Assembly: GCF_000877395.1 (NCBI RefSeq)
Contig: NZ_JYFE01000025.1
Span: forward strand, 83,855 to 147,854
Direction: 5' to 3'
From: Jannaschia aquimarina
GTDB lineage: Bacteria > Pseudomonadota > Alphaproteobacteria > Rhodobacterales > Rhodobacteraceae
Length of the DNA: 64,000 nucleotides
The position numbers were made by a program, and so were the translations under genes. Position 1 is the first letter of the stretch. Each line of letters starts with the position of its first letter. The notes under the pieces are model-generated. The model was not told the DNA's origin and did not search any database. It worked only from the letters and a program-made list of their open reading frames with translations. Shown piece by piece: positions 43,271-51,384 of this stretch.

Positions 43271-43620
43271 CCGATCTCTTCGACAACGATCCCGGTGAGA
43301 GCGGCGCGCCGTCACCGGATCGGTTGGAACTCGCGGACAGCTTCCTTGACGGGTCCACCTTCACACGCGTCAGCCTGCGGGATGCAGTGGTAGAGCAGAG
43401 CACCTTGAATGGTGCCCGCCTGGAAGACGTCGCTGCGGAACGCATCCGCTTTACGGATTGCCGCCTGTCGGGGGCCAGCTTCGAAGACGTGAACCTGTCC
43501 GGATCCGAAATGCGTGACGTCGATCTTTCGAACGTCAAGATCTCGGACGCGCGGCTGGACGGCATGACAATCGAAGGCATTCCAGTCACCGACCTGCTGG
43601 CGAGGTGGCGCGATGGCTGA
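43267..43620 (+). CDS. Pentapeptide-repeat-like protein
   Basis: 117 residues from a GTG overlapping the upstream stop. Residues ~20-105 show pentapeptide-like periodicity with central Leu/Phe every five residues ('FTRVSLRDAVVEQSTLNGARLED', 'LSGASFEDVNLSGSEMRD', 'VDLSNVKISDARLDG'), which would build a right-handed beta-helix. No signal peptide. It overlaps the patatin gene by 8 bases. A scaffold or inhibitor of the patatin is possible but unproven. Confidence 0.8.
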   Translation: MTDLFDNDPGESGAPSPDRLELADSFLDGSTFTRVSLRDAVVEQSTLNGARLEDVAAERIRFTDCRLSGASFEDVNLSGSEMRDVDLSNVKISDARLDGMTIEGIPVTDLLARWRDG

Positions 43621-44632
43621 GAAGCGCCGGATCAATCTCGCGCTCCAGGGCGGCGGAGCGCATGGTGCGTTCACCTGGGGTGTCCTGGACCGGATTCTGG
43701 CCGAGCCGGAGATCGAGATCGCAGCCATCTCGGGCACCTCTGCGGGGGCCCTGAACGGCGCCGCGATCAAATGCGGTCTGGCCGGTGGCGACGCCGAGTC
43801 CGCACGCGAGGTTCTGCACCGCGTCTGGACCCGGATCGGCGCAATCACCGACGAGCGTTTTGCGCCGTGGCTGACCGCGTTTTCGCCGCTCGCCATCAGC
43901 AACGCCATAGAGATGTCGCCCGGATTTCAGTGGGCGGATACGGTCAGCCGGGCGGTTTCTCCCTATCTGTGGCCCGATTCCGTGACCGGATCCCTGCGCC
44001 GTCTCGTTTCGGAGGAATTGAGCTTCGAAGCCGTCTGCTCCGCACGCGGTCCCGCCTTCAACATCTGCGCGACGAATGTCCGGACCGGCAAGATCCGGAT
44101 CTTCACCCGAAACGAGATCGGCCCGGACGCGATCCTGGCTTCGGCCTGCCTGCCCACGCTCTTCCCGGCGGTCGAAATCGACGGAGAGGCCTATTGGGAC
44201 GGCGGCTATACCGGCAATCCAGCCCTCTTTCCCCTGTTCGAAAAGGGCCTGCCCCGCGACATCCTCATCGTGAACATCAACCCGCTGGAACGGGCCGACC
44301 TGCCGGTGACGGCACGCGACATCCAGAACCGCATCAACGAGATCAGCTTCAACTCCTCGCTGCTGCGGGAGCTGAGGGCGATCGAATTCGTGCAGCGCCT
44401 CATCCACACGGGCCGGATCCCCGGCAATGCGATGAAAGACGTGCTGGTTCACATGATCGCGGACGACGCGCTGATGCGGCAGCTCTCGGTGGCGACCAAG
44501 CTGGTGGCAAACCCCGTCGTGATCCATCAATTGCGCGAAGCGGGCTACGCGGCAGCGGATGCGTTCCTGTCGGCGCATCTGGAGGATCTGGGCGAACGCT
44601 CCACGGTGGACCTTGCGGCGATGTTCGGCTGA
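43613..44632 (+). CDS. Patatin-like phospholipase
   Basis: 339 residues. The oxyanion loop 'GGGAHGAF' is at residues 13-20, the nucleophile elbow GTSAG at 41-45 (S43), and the catalytic Asp in 'WDGGYTGN' at D196, giving the full Ser-Asp dyad. Its co-occurrence with 3-hydroxybutyrate dehydrogenase suggests a role around polyhydroxybutyrate granules or membrane lipid turnover; patatin-like granule-associated hydrolases are known. No signal peptide, so it acts in the cytoplasm. Confidence 0.92.
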   Translation: MAEKRRINLALQGGGAHGAFTWGVLDRILAEPEIEIAAISGTSAGALNGAAIKCGLAGGDAESAREVLHRVWTRIGAITDERFAPWLTAFSPLAISNAIEMSPGFQWADTVSRAVSPYLWPDSVTGSLRRLVSEELSFEAVCSARGPAFNICATNVRTGKIRIFTRNEIGPDAILASACLPTLFPAVEIDGEAYWDGGYTGNPALFPLFEKGLPRDILIVNINPLERADLPVTARDIQNRINEISFNSSLLRELRAIEFVQRLIHTGRIPGNAMKDVLVHMIADDALMRQLSVATKLVANPVVIHQLREAGYAAADAFLSAHLEDLGERSTVDLAAMFG

Positions 44633-44683
44633 CCGGAACCGGCCCGGATGGGGCGGCGTTTTCCAGCCAAAGGAGACCGCACC

Positions 44684-45031
44684 ATGACCAAGGCCGATTT
44701 CGAACGCGACTGGGTTCCCTACCGCGACGCCATCCTGACCCGCTGGCCCGATCTGACCGATGGCGACATGCAGGATGCTGACGGCTCCACCGCGGAACTC
44801 GCCAAGCGGATCGCAGAGGTCGACGACGTCTCGCCCGCCGAGGCCCAGCGCCGTCTGCACGAGGTTCTATCGGGCCCGATGCCGGCGGATGCCTTCGCCG
44901 ATCCCAGTCACGACAACCGCGCGACGCTGAAATCCGTTGACTACATCCCCGAGGGCGAAGACCCTCTGGCCGACGATCGCCGCTTCGGAGACGACGACAA
45001 GATGGCCAACCCCGTAGGACGCGACAGATGA
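44684..45031 (+). CDS. CsbD-like stress protein
   Basis: 115 residues, ATG at 44684 with AAAGGAG. The first ~60 residues match the CsbD-like pattern ('RWPDLTDGDMQDADGSTAELAKRIAEVDDVSPAEAQRRLHEVL' in part). The C-terminal ~50 residues are acidic and variable. CsbD proteins are general-stress-induced, of unknown biochemistry. It overlaps the next gene by ATGA. Confidence 0.75.
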   Translation: MTKADFERDWVPYRDAILTRWPDLTDGDMQDADGSTAELAKRIAEVDDVSPAEAQRRLHEVLSGPMPADAFADPSHDNRATLKSVDYIPEGEDPLADDRRFGDDDKMANPVGRDR

Positions 45032-45396
45032 GAGCACTTGCCCTCGCCATCCTGATGGCGACGCCGGCCGCGGCACATGACACCCTGCGGCCCGAGATCC
45101 CAAGCGGCACCGTCGTCGTGATGCAGCCGCTCTTTCTCGACAATCACCGCACTGGTGCCGGGCCGGTCCGGCTTGTGACCCATCCGCACAGCCCCCAAGT
45201 GGCAGCGCGGCTCACGGTGCCGGAGTATACCCGCTACCAGAACGCTTACCGGCGGGCCTTGACGCATCTGTCGTTCCACATGCCGGTTCACCGGGCGGAA
45301 CGTGAGGCGCATCATCGCGCCTGGCACGCTGTGGTCGCGCCGACCTCCACCGGCCTGCCCACCAGCTTCGTGACGGATCCCATCCCCCGCCGCTGA
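45028..45396 (+). CDS. Small secreted protein, unknown function
   Basis: 122 residues with a short signal peptide (MRALALAILMATPAAAH, cleavage after AAA). The mature part is rich in His and Arg ('HPHSP', 'HRAEREAHHRAWH') and has no cysteine; metal binding is conceivable. Translationally coupled to the CsbD-like gene by ATGA. No family recognised. Confidence 0.6.
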   Translation: MRALALAILMATPAAAHDTLRPEIPSGTVVVMQPLFLDNHRTGAGPVRLVTHPHSPQVAARLTVPEYTRYQNAYRRALTHLSFHMPVHRAEREAHHRAWHAVVAPTSTGLPTSFVTDPIPRR

Positions 45397-45484
45397 TCGC
45401 GAGGCGGCCGTGGTCGCGGGTAGTCTCTTCCGCCAAGCGCAGACGGCGCCGACGAATGATCCCGCCTCAGGACGGTTGCCATCG

Positions 45485-46111
45485 TCAGTCCAGCGACGTG
45501 ACCCACAGGATCGTGGCATCCTCGGGTGATGTGCTGATCACGTTGTGCCCCATCGACGCGTCGTAATAGGCGCTGTCGCCCCGCTTCATGTCCACCGGCT
45601 CGTAGAATTCGGTCAGCAGCCGGATCGTCCCGGTCAGCACCAGCAGGAATTCTTCGCCGTCATGGCGGATCCAACCGTCGAACTCTTGGAAGGCGCGGGC
45701 ATGAATGCGGGCGCGATAGGGCAGCATTCGCTTGCGCGTCATCGCACCAGCCAGCATCTCATGCTCATAAGTCGTGGTCAGATGGGTCTGGCCCTCACCG
45801 GCCCGCGTAATCGCGCGGCGGCCCGTGACCTGCCCCTTTGTCGGCGGCGTGAAGAGTTGCGGCACCCCGATGCCAAGTCCCGTCGCCAGCTTGCGGATCG
45901 CTTCGAACGTGGGCGACATCTGCCCGTTCTCGATCTTCGAGAGGGTCGAGCGCGCCAACCCTGCCCGCTGCGCGGCCTGCTCCAGCGTCCAGCCCTGTGC
46001 CTTGCGCAGATCCCGCACCCGCGTCCCGAGATCCAGGGGTTCAGGCGTGGCCTCTTCCCCGTTCTCGCGCGCGATGCGGATCAGGCTGGGTTCTTCGGAT
46101 GCGTCGGTCAT
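45485..46111 (-). CDS. XRE-family regulator with C-terminal cupin domain
   Basis: 208 residues. Residues ~27-85 form a helix-turn-helix ('LRKAQGWTLEQAAQRAGLARSTLSKIENGQMSP' in pieces), and ~125-205 a cupin sensor ('HARAFQEFDGWIRHDGEEFLLVLTGTI' in pieces, then 'DSAYYDASMGHNVIS'). XRE-cupin regulators usually repress catabolic genes and sense small carboxylates or amines. It is on the same strand as DUF1330 and lies about 500 bases from preT, where a palindrome is a candidate target. Confidence 0.9.
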   Translation of the reverse strand: MTDASEEPSLIRIARENGEEATPEPLDLGTRVRDLRKAQGWTLEQAAQRAGLARSTLSKIENGQMSPTFEAIRKLATGLGIGVPQLFTPPTKGQVTGRRAITRAGEGQTHLTTTYEHEMLAGAMTRKRMLPYRARIHARAFQEFDGWIRHDGEEFLLVLTGTIRLLTEFYEPVDMKRGDSAYYDASMGHNVISTSPEDATILWVTSLD

Positions 46112-46246
46112 GGGCTCTTCTAGGCGCCCCTCTCGAAGGCGACAAGCGACGGCCGGTCGCGGTCAATGCGACCGCCGAGGATGCCAGTGTCGCATCGTAG
46201 CGGCAGCGGGCGTCATGTTCCCGATCCAAGAAGTCCGGACGGGGAG

Positions 46247-46537
46247 TTACTCCGCGCCTTCCAACAACATGATCTGCGCCTCTCCCGCACCGATCCGGTG
46301 CTTGCGTGCCGCCTGGTAGGCATCGCTCTCGTAGCAGGCGCGCGCCGTGGCCATGTCCGGAAACTCGATGATGACGTTGCGCGGCCGCGTCTCTCCTTCC
46401 AACCCGACGACTTCGCCACCCCGCGCCAGCACTTTCGCGCCGAAGGCCGCGAACGCCTCGGTCGCCCCCTTCGCGTAAAGCGCGTAGGGGTCGGGATCCG
46501 TCACCGTCACATGGGCAATCCAGTATGCTTTGGGCAT
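46247..46537 (-). CDS. DUF1330 protein
   Basis: 96 residues: 'MPKAYWIAHVTVTDPDPYALYA' start, 'GAKVLARGGEVVGLEG' and 'RNVIIEFPDMATARACYESDAYQAA' in pieces, which is the DUF1330 dimeric alpha/beta-barrel pattern. Function unknown; related folds occur in monooxygenases. It is divergent from preT with 82 bases in between and precedes the XRE-cupin gene by 135 bases. Confidence 0.9.
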   Translation of the reverse strand: MPKAYWIAHVTVTDPDPYALYAKGATEAFAAFGAKVLARGGEVVGLEGETRPRNVIIEFPDMATARACYESDAYQAARKHRIGAGEAQIMLLEGAE

Positions 46538-46553
46538 GTTTTCGTCCTGCCTA

Positions 46554-46575
46554 GATTTTACCGTTTGATAAAATC
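46554..46575. promoter_or_regulatory. Palindrome between DUF1330 and preT
   Basis: GATTTTA (46554-46560) and TAAAATC (46569-46575) are exact reverse complements separated by 8 bases. The element is AT-rich in a GC-rich genome and lies in the 82-base divergent promoter region, 16 bases from the DUF1330 start and 44 from preT. The XRE-cupin regulator encoded nearby is the likely ligand. Confidence 0.5.
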
Positions 46576-46619
46576 CTTTCTCGTGGCACGCTGTCCAGAT
46601 CATTCGCAGGGAGAACACG

Positions 46620-47942
46620 ATGACCGAAGCGATGCGCCTCGACGGGATCCGGCCCGGCCGCCTCGGAGAAGAGGATCTGGCCCGCAATTTCGACGATCTG
46701 CATCCGCGCTTCGACCCGCACGAGGCGCTGGTCGCTGCGGATCGCTGCTATTTCTGCCACGATGCGCCCTGCGTCACCGCCTGCCCGACCGAGATCGACA
46801 TCCCCCTCTTCATCCGGCAGATCCAGGCCGGCCAACCGGAAAGCGCGGCGAAGACCATCTTCGATCAGAACATCCTTGGCGGAATGTGTGCGCGCGTCTG
46901 CCCGGTCGAGACGCTCTGCCAGGAGGCCTGCGTCCGCGAGGCGGCCGAGGGCAAGCCGGTCGAGATCGGGCGCCTTCAGCGCTACGCAACCGACAGCATG
47001 ATGCAGGCCGGAGAGCATCCCTATAGCCGCGCCGCCGAGACCGGGAAGACCGTCGCCGTCGTGGGGGCCGGCCCGGCCGGTCTGGCCTGTGCGCATCGGC
47101 TTGCCATGCACGGCCATGCCGTCACGATCTACGACGCCCGTCCCAAGCCCGGCGGGCTGAACGAGTACGGGATCGCCGCCTACAAGACGCCCGCCGACTA
47201 TGCCCAGGCCGAGGTGGATTGGCTGCTCAAGATCGGCGGCATCCGGATCGAGACGGGCCGCAAGCTGGGCGACGACCTGACGCTGGAACAGCTTCGCGCC
47301 GATCATGACGCGGTCTTCCTCGGCCTCGGGCTGACCGGTGTCGGCGCGCTGGGCCTCGAAGGCGAGGATCTGACGGGAGCCGAAAACGCGGTCGACTTCA
47401 TCGCCACCCTGCGCCAGCAGGACGACCTGACCCAGCTTCCGATCGGTCGCCATGTCGTCGTGATCGGCGGCGGCATGACCGCGGTGGACGCGGCCGTGCA
47501 GTCCAAGCTTCTCGGGGCCGAGACGGTGACCATCGCCTATCGCCGTGCCCGCGAGCGGATGCCCGCCTCCCGGTGGGAACAGGATCTCGCCGCCAGCCAC
47601 GGCGTCCGCCTGATGTTCAACGTCGCACCCCATGCGTTGCATGGCGAAGGCAAGCTGCGCGAGGTGGAACTGGCCTATCTGGGCGACGACATGGCGCCCA
47701 CCGGCGAGAAGGTGACCCTGCGCGCCGATCAGCTTTTCCGTGCCATCGGCCAGAAGCTTGAGGCGGTCGAAGGCCTCGACCTGGATGGAGGCAAGATCGC
47801 CGTGACCGGCGCCGGCCGGACATCGCTGGACGGTGTCTGGGCCGGGGGTGACTGCGCCGCCGGGGGCGAGGATCTGACGGTGACGGCAGTGGCCGAGGGT
47901 CGGGACGCGGCCGAGGATATCCACGCGCGGCTGAATGCCTGA
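46620..47942 (+). CDS. preT: Dihydropyrimidine dehydrogenase (NAD), PreT subunit
   Basis: 440 residues. The N-terminal ~120 residues hold two [4Fe-4S] motifs ('CYFCHDAPCVTACP' near 43 and 'GGMCARVCPVETLC' near 87), followed by an FAD site 'VAVVGAGPAGLACAHRLA' near 143 and an NAD site 'HVVVIGGGMTAVDAAVQS' near 280, ending with 'GVWAGGDCAAGGEDLTVTAVAEG' in part. This is the NADH-oxidising half of the PreTA enzyme that reduces uracil and thymine to their 5,6-dihydro forms. It overlaps a DNA glycosylase gene by 8 bases; preA follows after it. Confidence 0.92.
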   Translation: MTEAMRLDGIRPGRLGEEDLARNFDDLHPRFDPHEALVAADRCYFCHDAPCVTACPTEIDIPLFIRQIQAGQPESAAKTIFDQNILGGMCARVCPVETLCQEACVREAAEGKPVEIGRLQRYATDSMMQAGEHPYSRAAETGKTVAVVGAGPAGLACAHRLAMHGHAVTIYDARPKPGGLNEYGIAAYKTPADYAQAEVDWLLKIGGIRIETGRKLGDDLTLEQLRADHDAVFLGLGLTGVGALGLEGEDLTGAENAVDFIATLRQQDDLTQLPIGRHVVVIGGGMTAVDAAVQSKLLGAETVTIAYRRARERMPASRWEQDLAASHGVRLMFNVAPHALHGEGKLREVELAYLGDDMAPTGEKVTLRADQLFRAIGQKLEAVEGLDLDGGKIAVTGAGRTSLDGVWAGGDCAAGGEDLTVTAVAEGRDAAEDIHARLNA

Positions 47943-48726
47943 ACTGCCTGAGGTCGAAGCGCTGCGGCGGCGTGTCGAAGAGGGTGCGCTGAACCGCACG
48001 ATCGAACGCGTCGATCTGGGCAACGACACCAGCCATATCGACCTGCCCGGCCCGGATGATCGCGGGCGGTTGGAGGGCACGCAATTCACCGAGGCGCGCC
48101 GTCACGGCAAGTATCTCTTCGCCGGGTCCAAGTCGGGGCCGTGGCTTGCGCTGCATATGGGCATGGCGGGCTCGGTCCGGGTCTATGACGCGGCGGATGG
48201 CAATCCCGACTACGCCCGTTTGATCGTCGCTTTCGAGGGCGAGCGCCGTCTCGCCTTCCGTGATCCGCGCAAGTTCGGCTGGGCAAAGGTCGTCGAGACG
48301 CCGGAGGATGAGATTGCGGCCCATGATCTGGGACCCGACGCGCTCGACCTCGACCGCGACACGTTCATCTCGCGGCTCTCCGGCGGGCGGGGCGCGGTCA
48401 AATCTGCGCTCCTGGATCAGTCCAGGATCGCCGGGATTGGCAATCTCTGGGCGGATGAGACGCTCTACCAGACCGGGATCGCTCCGGACGTAAAGTTGCC
48501 GGAGCTGGCGGACGGCCAGATCGCCGACCTGCACCGCGCCGCGATCCGGATCCTGCGGACAGTCTGCGACACCGACGCGACCTATTCCGAACTTCCCGAC
48601 GCCTGGCTCATCCATCGTCGCGAAACCGGCCGGGCTTGCTCCCGCTGCGACGGCAAGATCGAGAGCAAGAAGGTCGGAGGACGGACCAGCTACTATTGTC
48701 CGGACCATCAGGGCGGTGGCGGATGA
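47935..48726 (+). CDS. Fpg/Nei family DNA glycosylase embedded in the pyrimidine operon
   Basis: 263 residues. It begins 'MPELPEVEAL', giving the catalytic Pro2 and Glu3 after Met removal, has the conserved K59 in 'RHGKYL', a helix-two-turn-helix region with 'QSRIAGIGNLWADETLYQ' in part, and a C-terminal zinc finger in which the last ligand is His instead of Cys ('CSRCDGK...YYCPDHQ'). Fpg removes oxidised purines; Nei-like members remove oxidised pyrimidines. The zinc pattern and divergence do not allow a firm choice. It overlaps preT by 8 bases, so it is expressed with pyrimidine catabolism. Confidence 0.88.
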   Translation: MPELPEVEALRRRVEEGALNRTIERVDLGNDTSHIDLPGPDDRGRLEGTQFTEARRHGKYLFAGSKSGPWLALHMGMAGSVRVYDAADGNPDYARLIVAFEGERRLAFRDPRKFGWAKVVETPEDEIAAHDLGPDALDLDRDTFISRLSGGRGAVKSALLDQSRIAGIGNLWADETLYQTGIAPDVKLPELADGQIADLHRAAIRILRTVCDTDATYSELPDAWLIHRRETGRACSRCDGKIESKKVGGRTSYYCPDHQGGGG

Positions 48727-48859
48727 ACCCATGCGCTTCCGAGACCGCCCATCGGGTGGACGTGGGCAGGTCGCACAAGCCGCCACCTGCGACATGGACG
48801 AGACGTGAAATCCGCATCCGAATGGGTGTACAATTATCGAATTGCGACCGGAGACAGAC

Positions 48860-50164
48860 ATGGCCGACCTGACCACCGACTTCGTGGGCATCAAGAGCCC
48901 GAACCCCTTCTGGCTGGCCTCGGCGCCGCCCACGGACAAGGAATACAATGTCCGCCGTGCCTTCGACGCGGGCTGGGGCGGTGTCGTCTGGAAGACGCTG
49001 GGCGCGGAAGGCCCGCCCGTCGTGAACGTGAACGGCCCGCGCTACGGCGCGATCTACGGCGCAGATCGCCGGCTCTTGGGGCTCAATAACATCGAACTGA
49101 TCACCGACCGGCCGCTTGAGACGAACCTGAATGAGATCAAGGCGGTCAAGCGAGACTACCCAGACCGTGCCATGGTCGTCTCCATCATGGTCCCCTGCGA
49201 AGAAGAGGCATGGAAAGCTATCCTGCCCCGTGTCGAAGAGACCGGCGCGGACGGGATCGAGCTCAATTTCGGCTGCCCACACGGGATGAGCGAGCGCGGC
49301 ATGGGATCGGCCGTAGGCCAGGTGCCGGAATACATCGAAATGGTCACCCGCTGGTGCAAGCAGTACACCCGGATGCCCGTCATCGTGAAGCTGACGCCCA
49401 ACATCACCGACATCCGGAAGCCCGCCGAAGCGGCCGCGAAAGGCGGTGCCGACGCGGTCAGCCTGATCAATACGATCAACTCGATAACCTCAGTCGACCT
49501 CGACAGCTTCGCCCCCGAGCCGACGATCGACGGGAAGGGCAGCCATGGGGGCTATTGCGGCCCCGCGGTCAAGCCCATCGCCCTCTCCATGGTCTCCGAG
49601 ATCGCCCGCGCCGAGGCGACGCGCGATATGCCGATCAGCGGCATCGGCGGGATCACCACCTGGCGCGACGCGGCGGAGTACATCGCCATGTCCTGCGGCA
49701 GCGTTCAGGTCTGTACGGCCGCGATGACCTACGGCTTCGGCATCATCAAGGAAATGACCGCCGGCCTAGAACGCTACATGGACGAGAAGGGCTTCGCCAC
49801 GATCGAGGATTTTCGCGGCATGGCCGTGCCGAACGTGACGGACTGGCAGTACCTGAACCTCAACTACGTCACCAAGGCGCGGATCGACCAGGACCTCTGC
49901 ATCAAGTGCGGCCGCTGCTACGCCGCCTGCGAGGACACGTCGCATCAGGCGATCGCGATCAATCCGGGACGGGTCTTCGAGGTGATCGACGAGGAATGCG
50001 TGGCCTGCAATCTCTGCGTCGACGTCTGTCCCGTCGAAGCCTGCATCACGATGGAGCGGCTGGAGGCCGGCACCGTCGATCCCCGGACGGGCAAGGTGGT
50101 GGAGGCTGCACCCGCCGATTGGACGACGCACCCGAACAATCCGATGGCTCAGGCGGCGGAGTAG
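48860..50164 (+). CDS. preA: Dihydropyrimidine dehydrogenase (NAD), PreA subunit
   Basis: 434 residues from the ATG at 48860. Residues ~1-320 form a dihydroorotate-dehydrogenase-like FMN barrel ('NPFWLASAPPTDKEYNV', 'GIELNFGCPHGMSERGMG', 'SGIGGI'), and the C-terminus (~335-400) carries two [4Fe-4S] ferredoxin motifs ('CIKCGRCYAAC' and 'CVACNLCVDVCP'). It reduces the pyrimidine ring with electrons from PreT. It is 133 bases after the glycosylase gene. A 5-bp inverted repeat (CAATT/AATTG, 48831-48844) sits just before its start. The gap also could hold a promoter. Confidence 0.95.
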   Translation: MADLTTDFVGIKSPNPFWLASAPPTDKEYNVRRAFDAGWGGVVWKTLGAEGPPVVNVNGPRYGAIYGADRRLLGLNNIELITDRPLETNLNEIKAVKRDYPDRAMVVSIMVPCEEEAWKAILPRVEETGADGIELNFGCPHGMSERGMGSAVGQVPEYIEMVTRWCKQYTRMPVIVKLTPNITDIRKPAEAAAKGGADAVSLINTINSITSVDLDSFAPEPTIDGKGSHGGYCGPAVKPIALSMVSEIARAEATRDMPISGIGGITTWRDAAEYIAMSCGSVQVCTAAMTYGFGIIKEMTAGLERYMDEKGFATIEDFRGMAVPNVTDWQYLNLNYVTKARIDQDLCIKCGRCYAACEDTSHQAIAINPGRVFEVIDEECVACNLCVDVCPVEACITMERLEAGTVDPRTGKVVEAAPADWTTHPNNPMAQAAE

Positions 50165-50170
50165 GATCGC

Positions 50171-51148
50171 ATGGCGCCGCAGACGGTGCTGCATGTCGGG
50201 CTGCCCAAGGCGGCAAGCTCGACGCTGCAACAACGTTATCTGTCGCGCCATCCGCAAATCGGCTATCTCGCCCTGCCGCGAAAGGCGGGACCTCCGGATC
50301 CGGACGACGTGCTGGAGCGGTTCGTAACGTCGATCCGGGAGGATCACGCGTTGGGTGCGGCCGAGGCGGGTGTGGAGGAGGTTCGCAAGCGGCTTGCCTC
50401 CACCGACCGTCCGATTGCGCTGCTCTCCGAGGAACGCTTCACCGGCCATATGGGTGCAGGGATCAATGCGAAGGCTAATTTCGCGGCGCGTCACTTTCCA
50501 GGGGCCCGCATCATCCTTTCTGTCCGAAACCCCCTTTCGCTGCTGCGCTCGAATTACGCGCAACACCTGCGCCATCCCAGGCCGGGGATCCCACCGGTCC
50601 CCCGGTACGACGTCTGGCTCAACCACGGCCTGTCGGAGCCCGACCGGCAAGAGACCTACGTCGCCGCAACCCGGATCGGCGCGATCGGCCGGGCGTGGGT
50701 CGAAGCCTTCGGCAGGGAAGCGATCTTCGTGATCCTGTTCGAAGAGTTTCGGGCCGATCCCGTGGCGGTTCTGTCGCGCCTCGCAGACTGGCTCGGGATC
50801 GACGCTGACCCGTTCGAGCGGGCCGCGCGCGAAGAAGGTGGCAGGATCAACCCATCGCCCTCCGCCTCGCAGTTGGCACTCCTTCGGGCGACCCAGCGGC
50901 TTCGACGTGGCAACCTGCCGGGCCGTGCGATCTCTCGTCTGGTCGGCGCACTTCCTGACCTTCCTTTCAAGAGCAGCCCAATTCCGAAATCCCTTGAAGA
51001 CCGCCTGGCGGCGGCGCATGCGTCCGATTGTGACGGCTTTGCAGAGACGTTCGGGGTTGATCTGACCCGATGGAGCTACCCGTCGGCGCGCGGCCGCGAG
51101 GAGGGCGCCGCAGATCCAAGCACATCGGACCTTCGACCACCCGCATAG
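50171..51148 (+). CDS. Sulfotransferase family protein
   Basis: 325 residues. The 5'-phosphosulfate loop 'HVGLPKAASSTLQQRYL' is at residues 8-24 (Lys and Ser-Ser-Thr present), and the 3'-phosphate segment 'ILSVRNPLSLLRSNYAQ' near residue 117, with 'LSEERF' in between; these fit PAPS-dependent sulfotransferases. The acceptor is unknown. It starts 6 bases after preA, so it is probably read through from the pyrimidine operon, which is unexpected. Codon use is normal for the window. Confidence 0.83.
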   Translation: MAPQTVLHVGLPKAASSTLQQRYLSRHPQIGYLALPRKAGPPDPDDVLERFVTSIREDHALGAAEAGVEEVRKRLASTDRPIALLSEERFTGHMGAGINAKANFAARHFPGARIILSVRNPLSLLRSNYAQHLRHPRPGIPPVPRYDVWLNHGLSEPDRQETYVAATRIGAIGRAWVEAFGREAIFVILFEEFRADPVAVLSRLADWLGIDADPFERAAREEGGRINPSPSASQLALLRATQRLRRGNLPGRAISRLVGALPDLPFKSSPIPKSLEDRLAAAHASDCDGFAETFGVDLTRWSYPSARGREEGAADPSTSDLRPPA

Positions 51149-51336
51149 GTTGCGGGGCGGATCGCATCGACACGCGAACTGTTACCGGGCAAGTCGCTGA
51201 AACGCCACGCCGCCCAATATCGGCGCGTGATGGGCATGGAAACCTTACTTTGCGTAAACCCGCTACCATGCCACCCTTTCCGAACTTCACGTAGCGGGTC
51301 GGCCCGAGGGTTCGGGGTAGTCCGACCCATGGTTCA

Positions 51337-51363
51337 GCGGGTGCCTGCACGCCAGGCACCCGC
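51337..51363. promoter_or_regulatory. Perfect hairpin in the leader of the heme peroxidase gene
   Basis: GCGGGTGCCTG and CAGGCACCCGC are exact reverse complements (11 bp) around a 5-base loop. The hairpin ends 3 bases before a GGAGGAGGAG ribosome site and 21 before the ATG. No T-run follows, so a classical terminator is unlikely; a 5'-UTR structure that influences translation, or a stability element, is more likely. The rest of the 236-base gap (51149-51384) holds no gene. Confidence 0.55.
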
Positions 51364-51384
51364 CCGGAGGAGGAGTGCCAAGCG

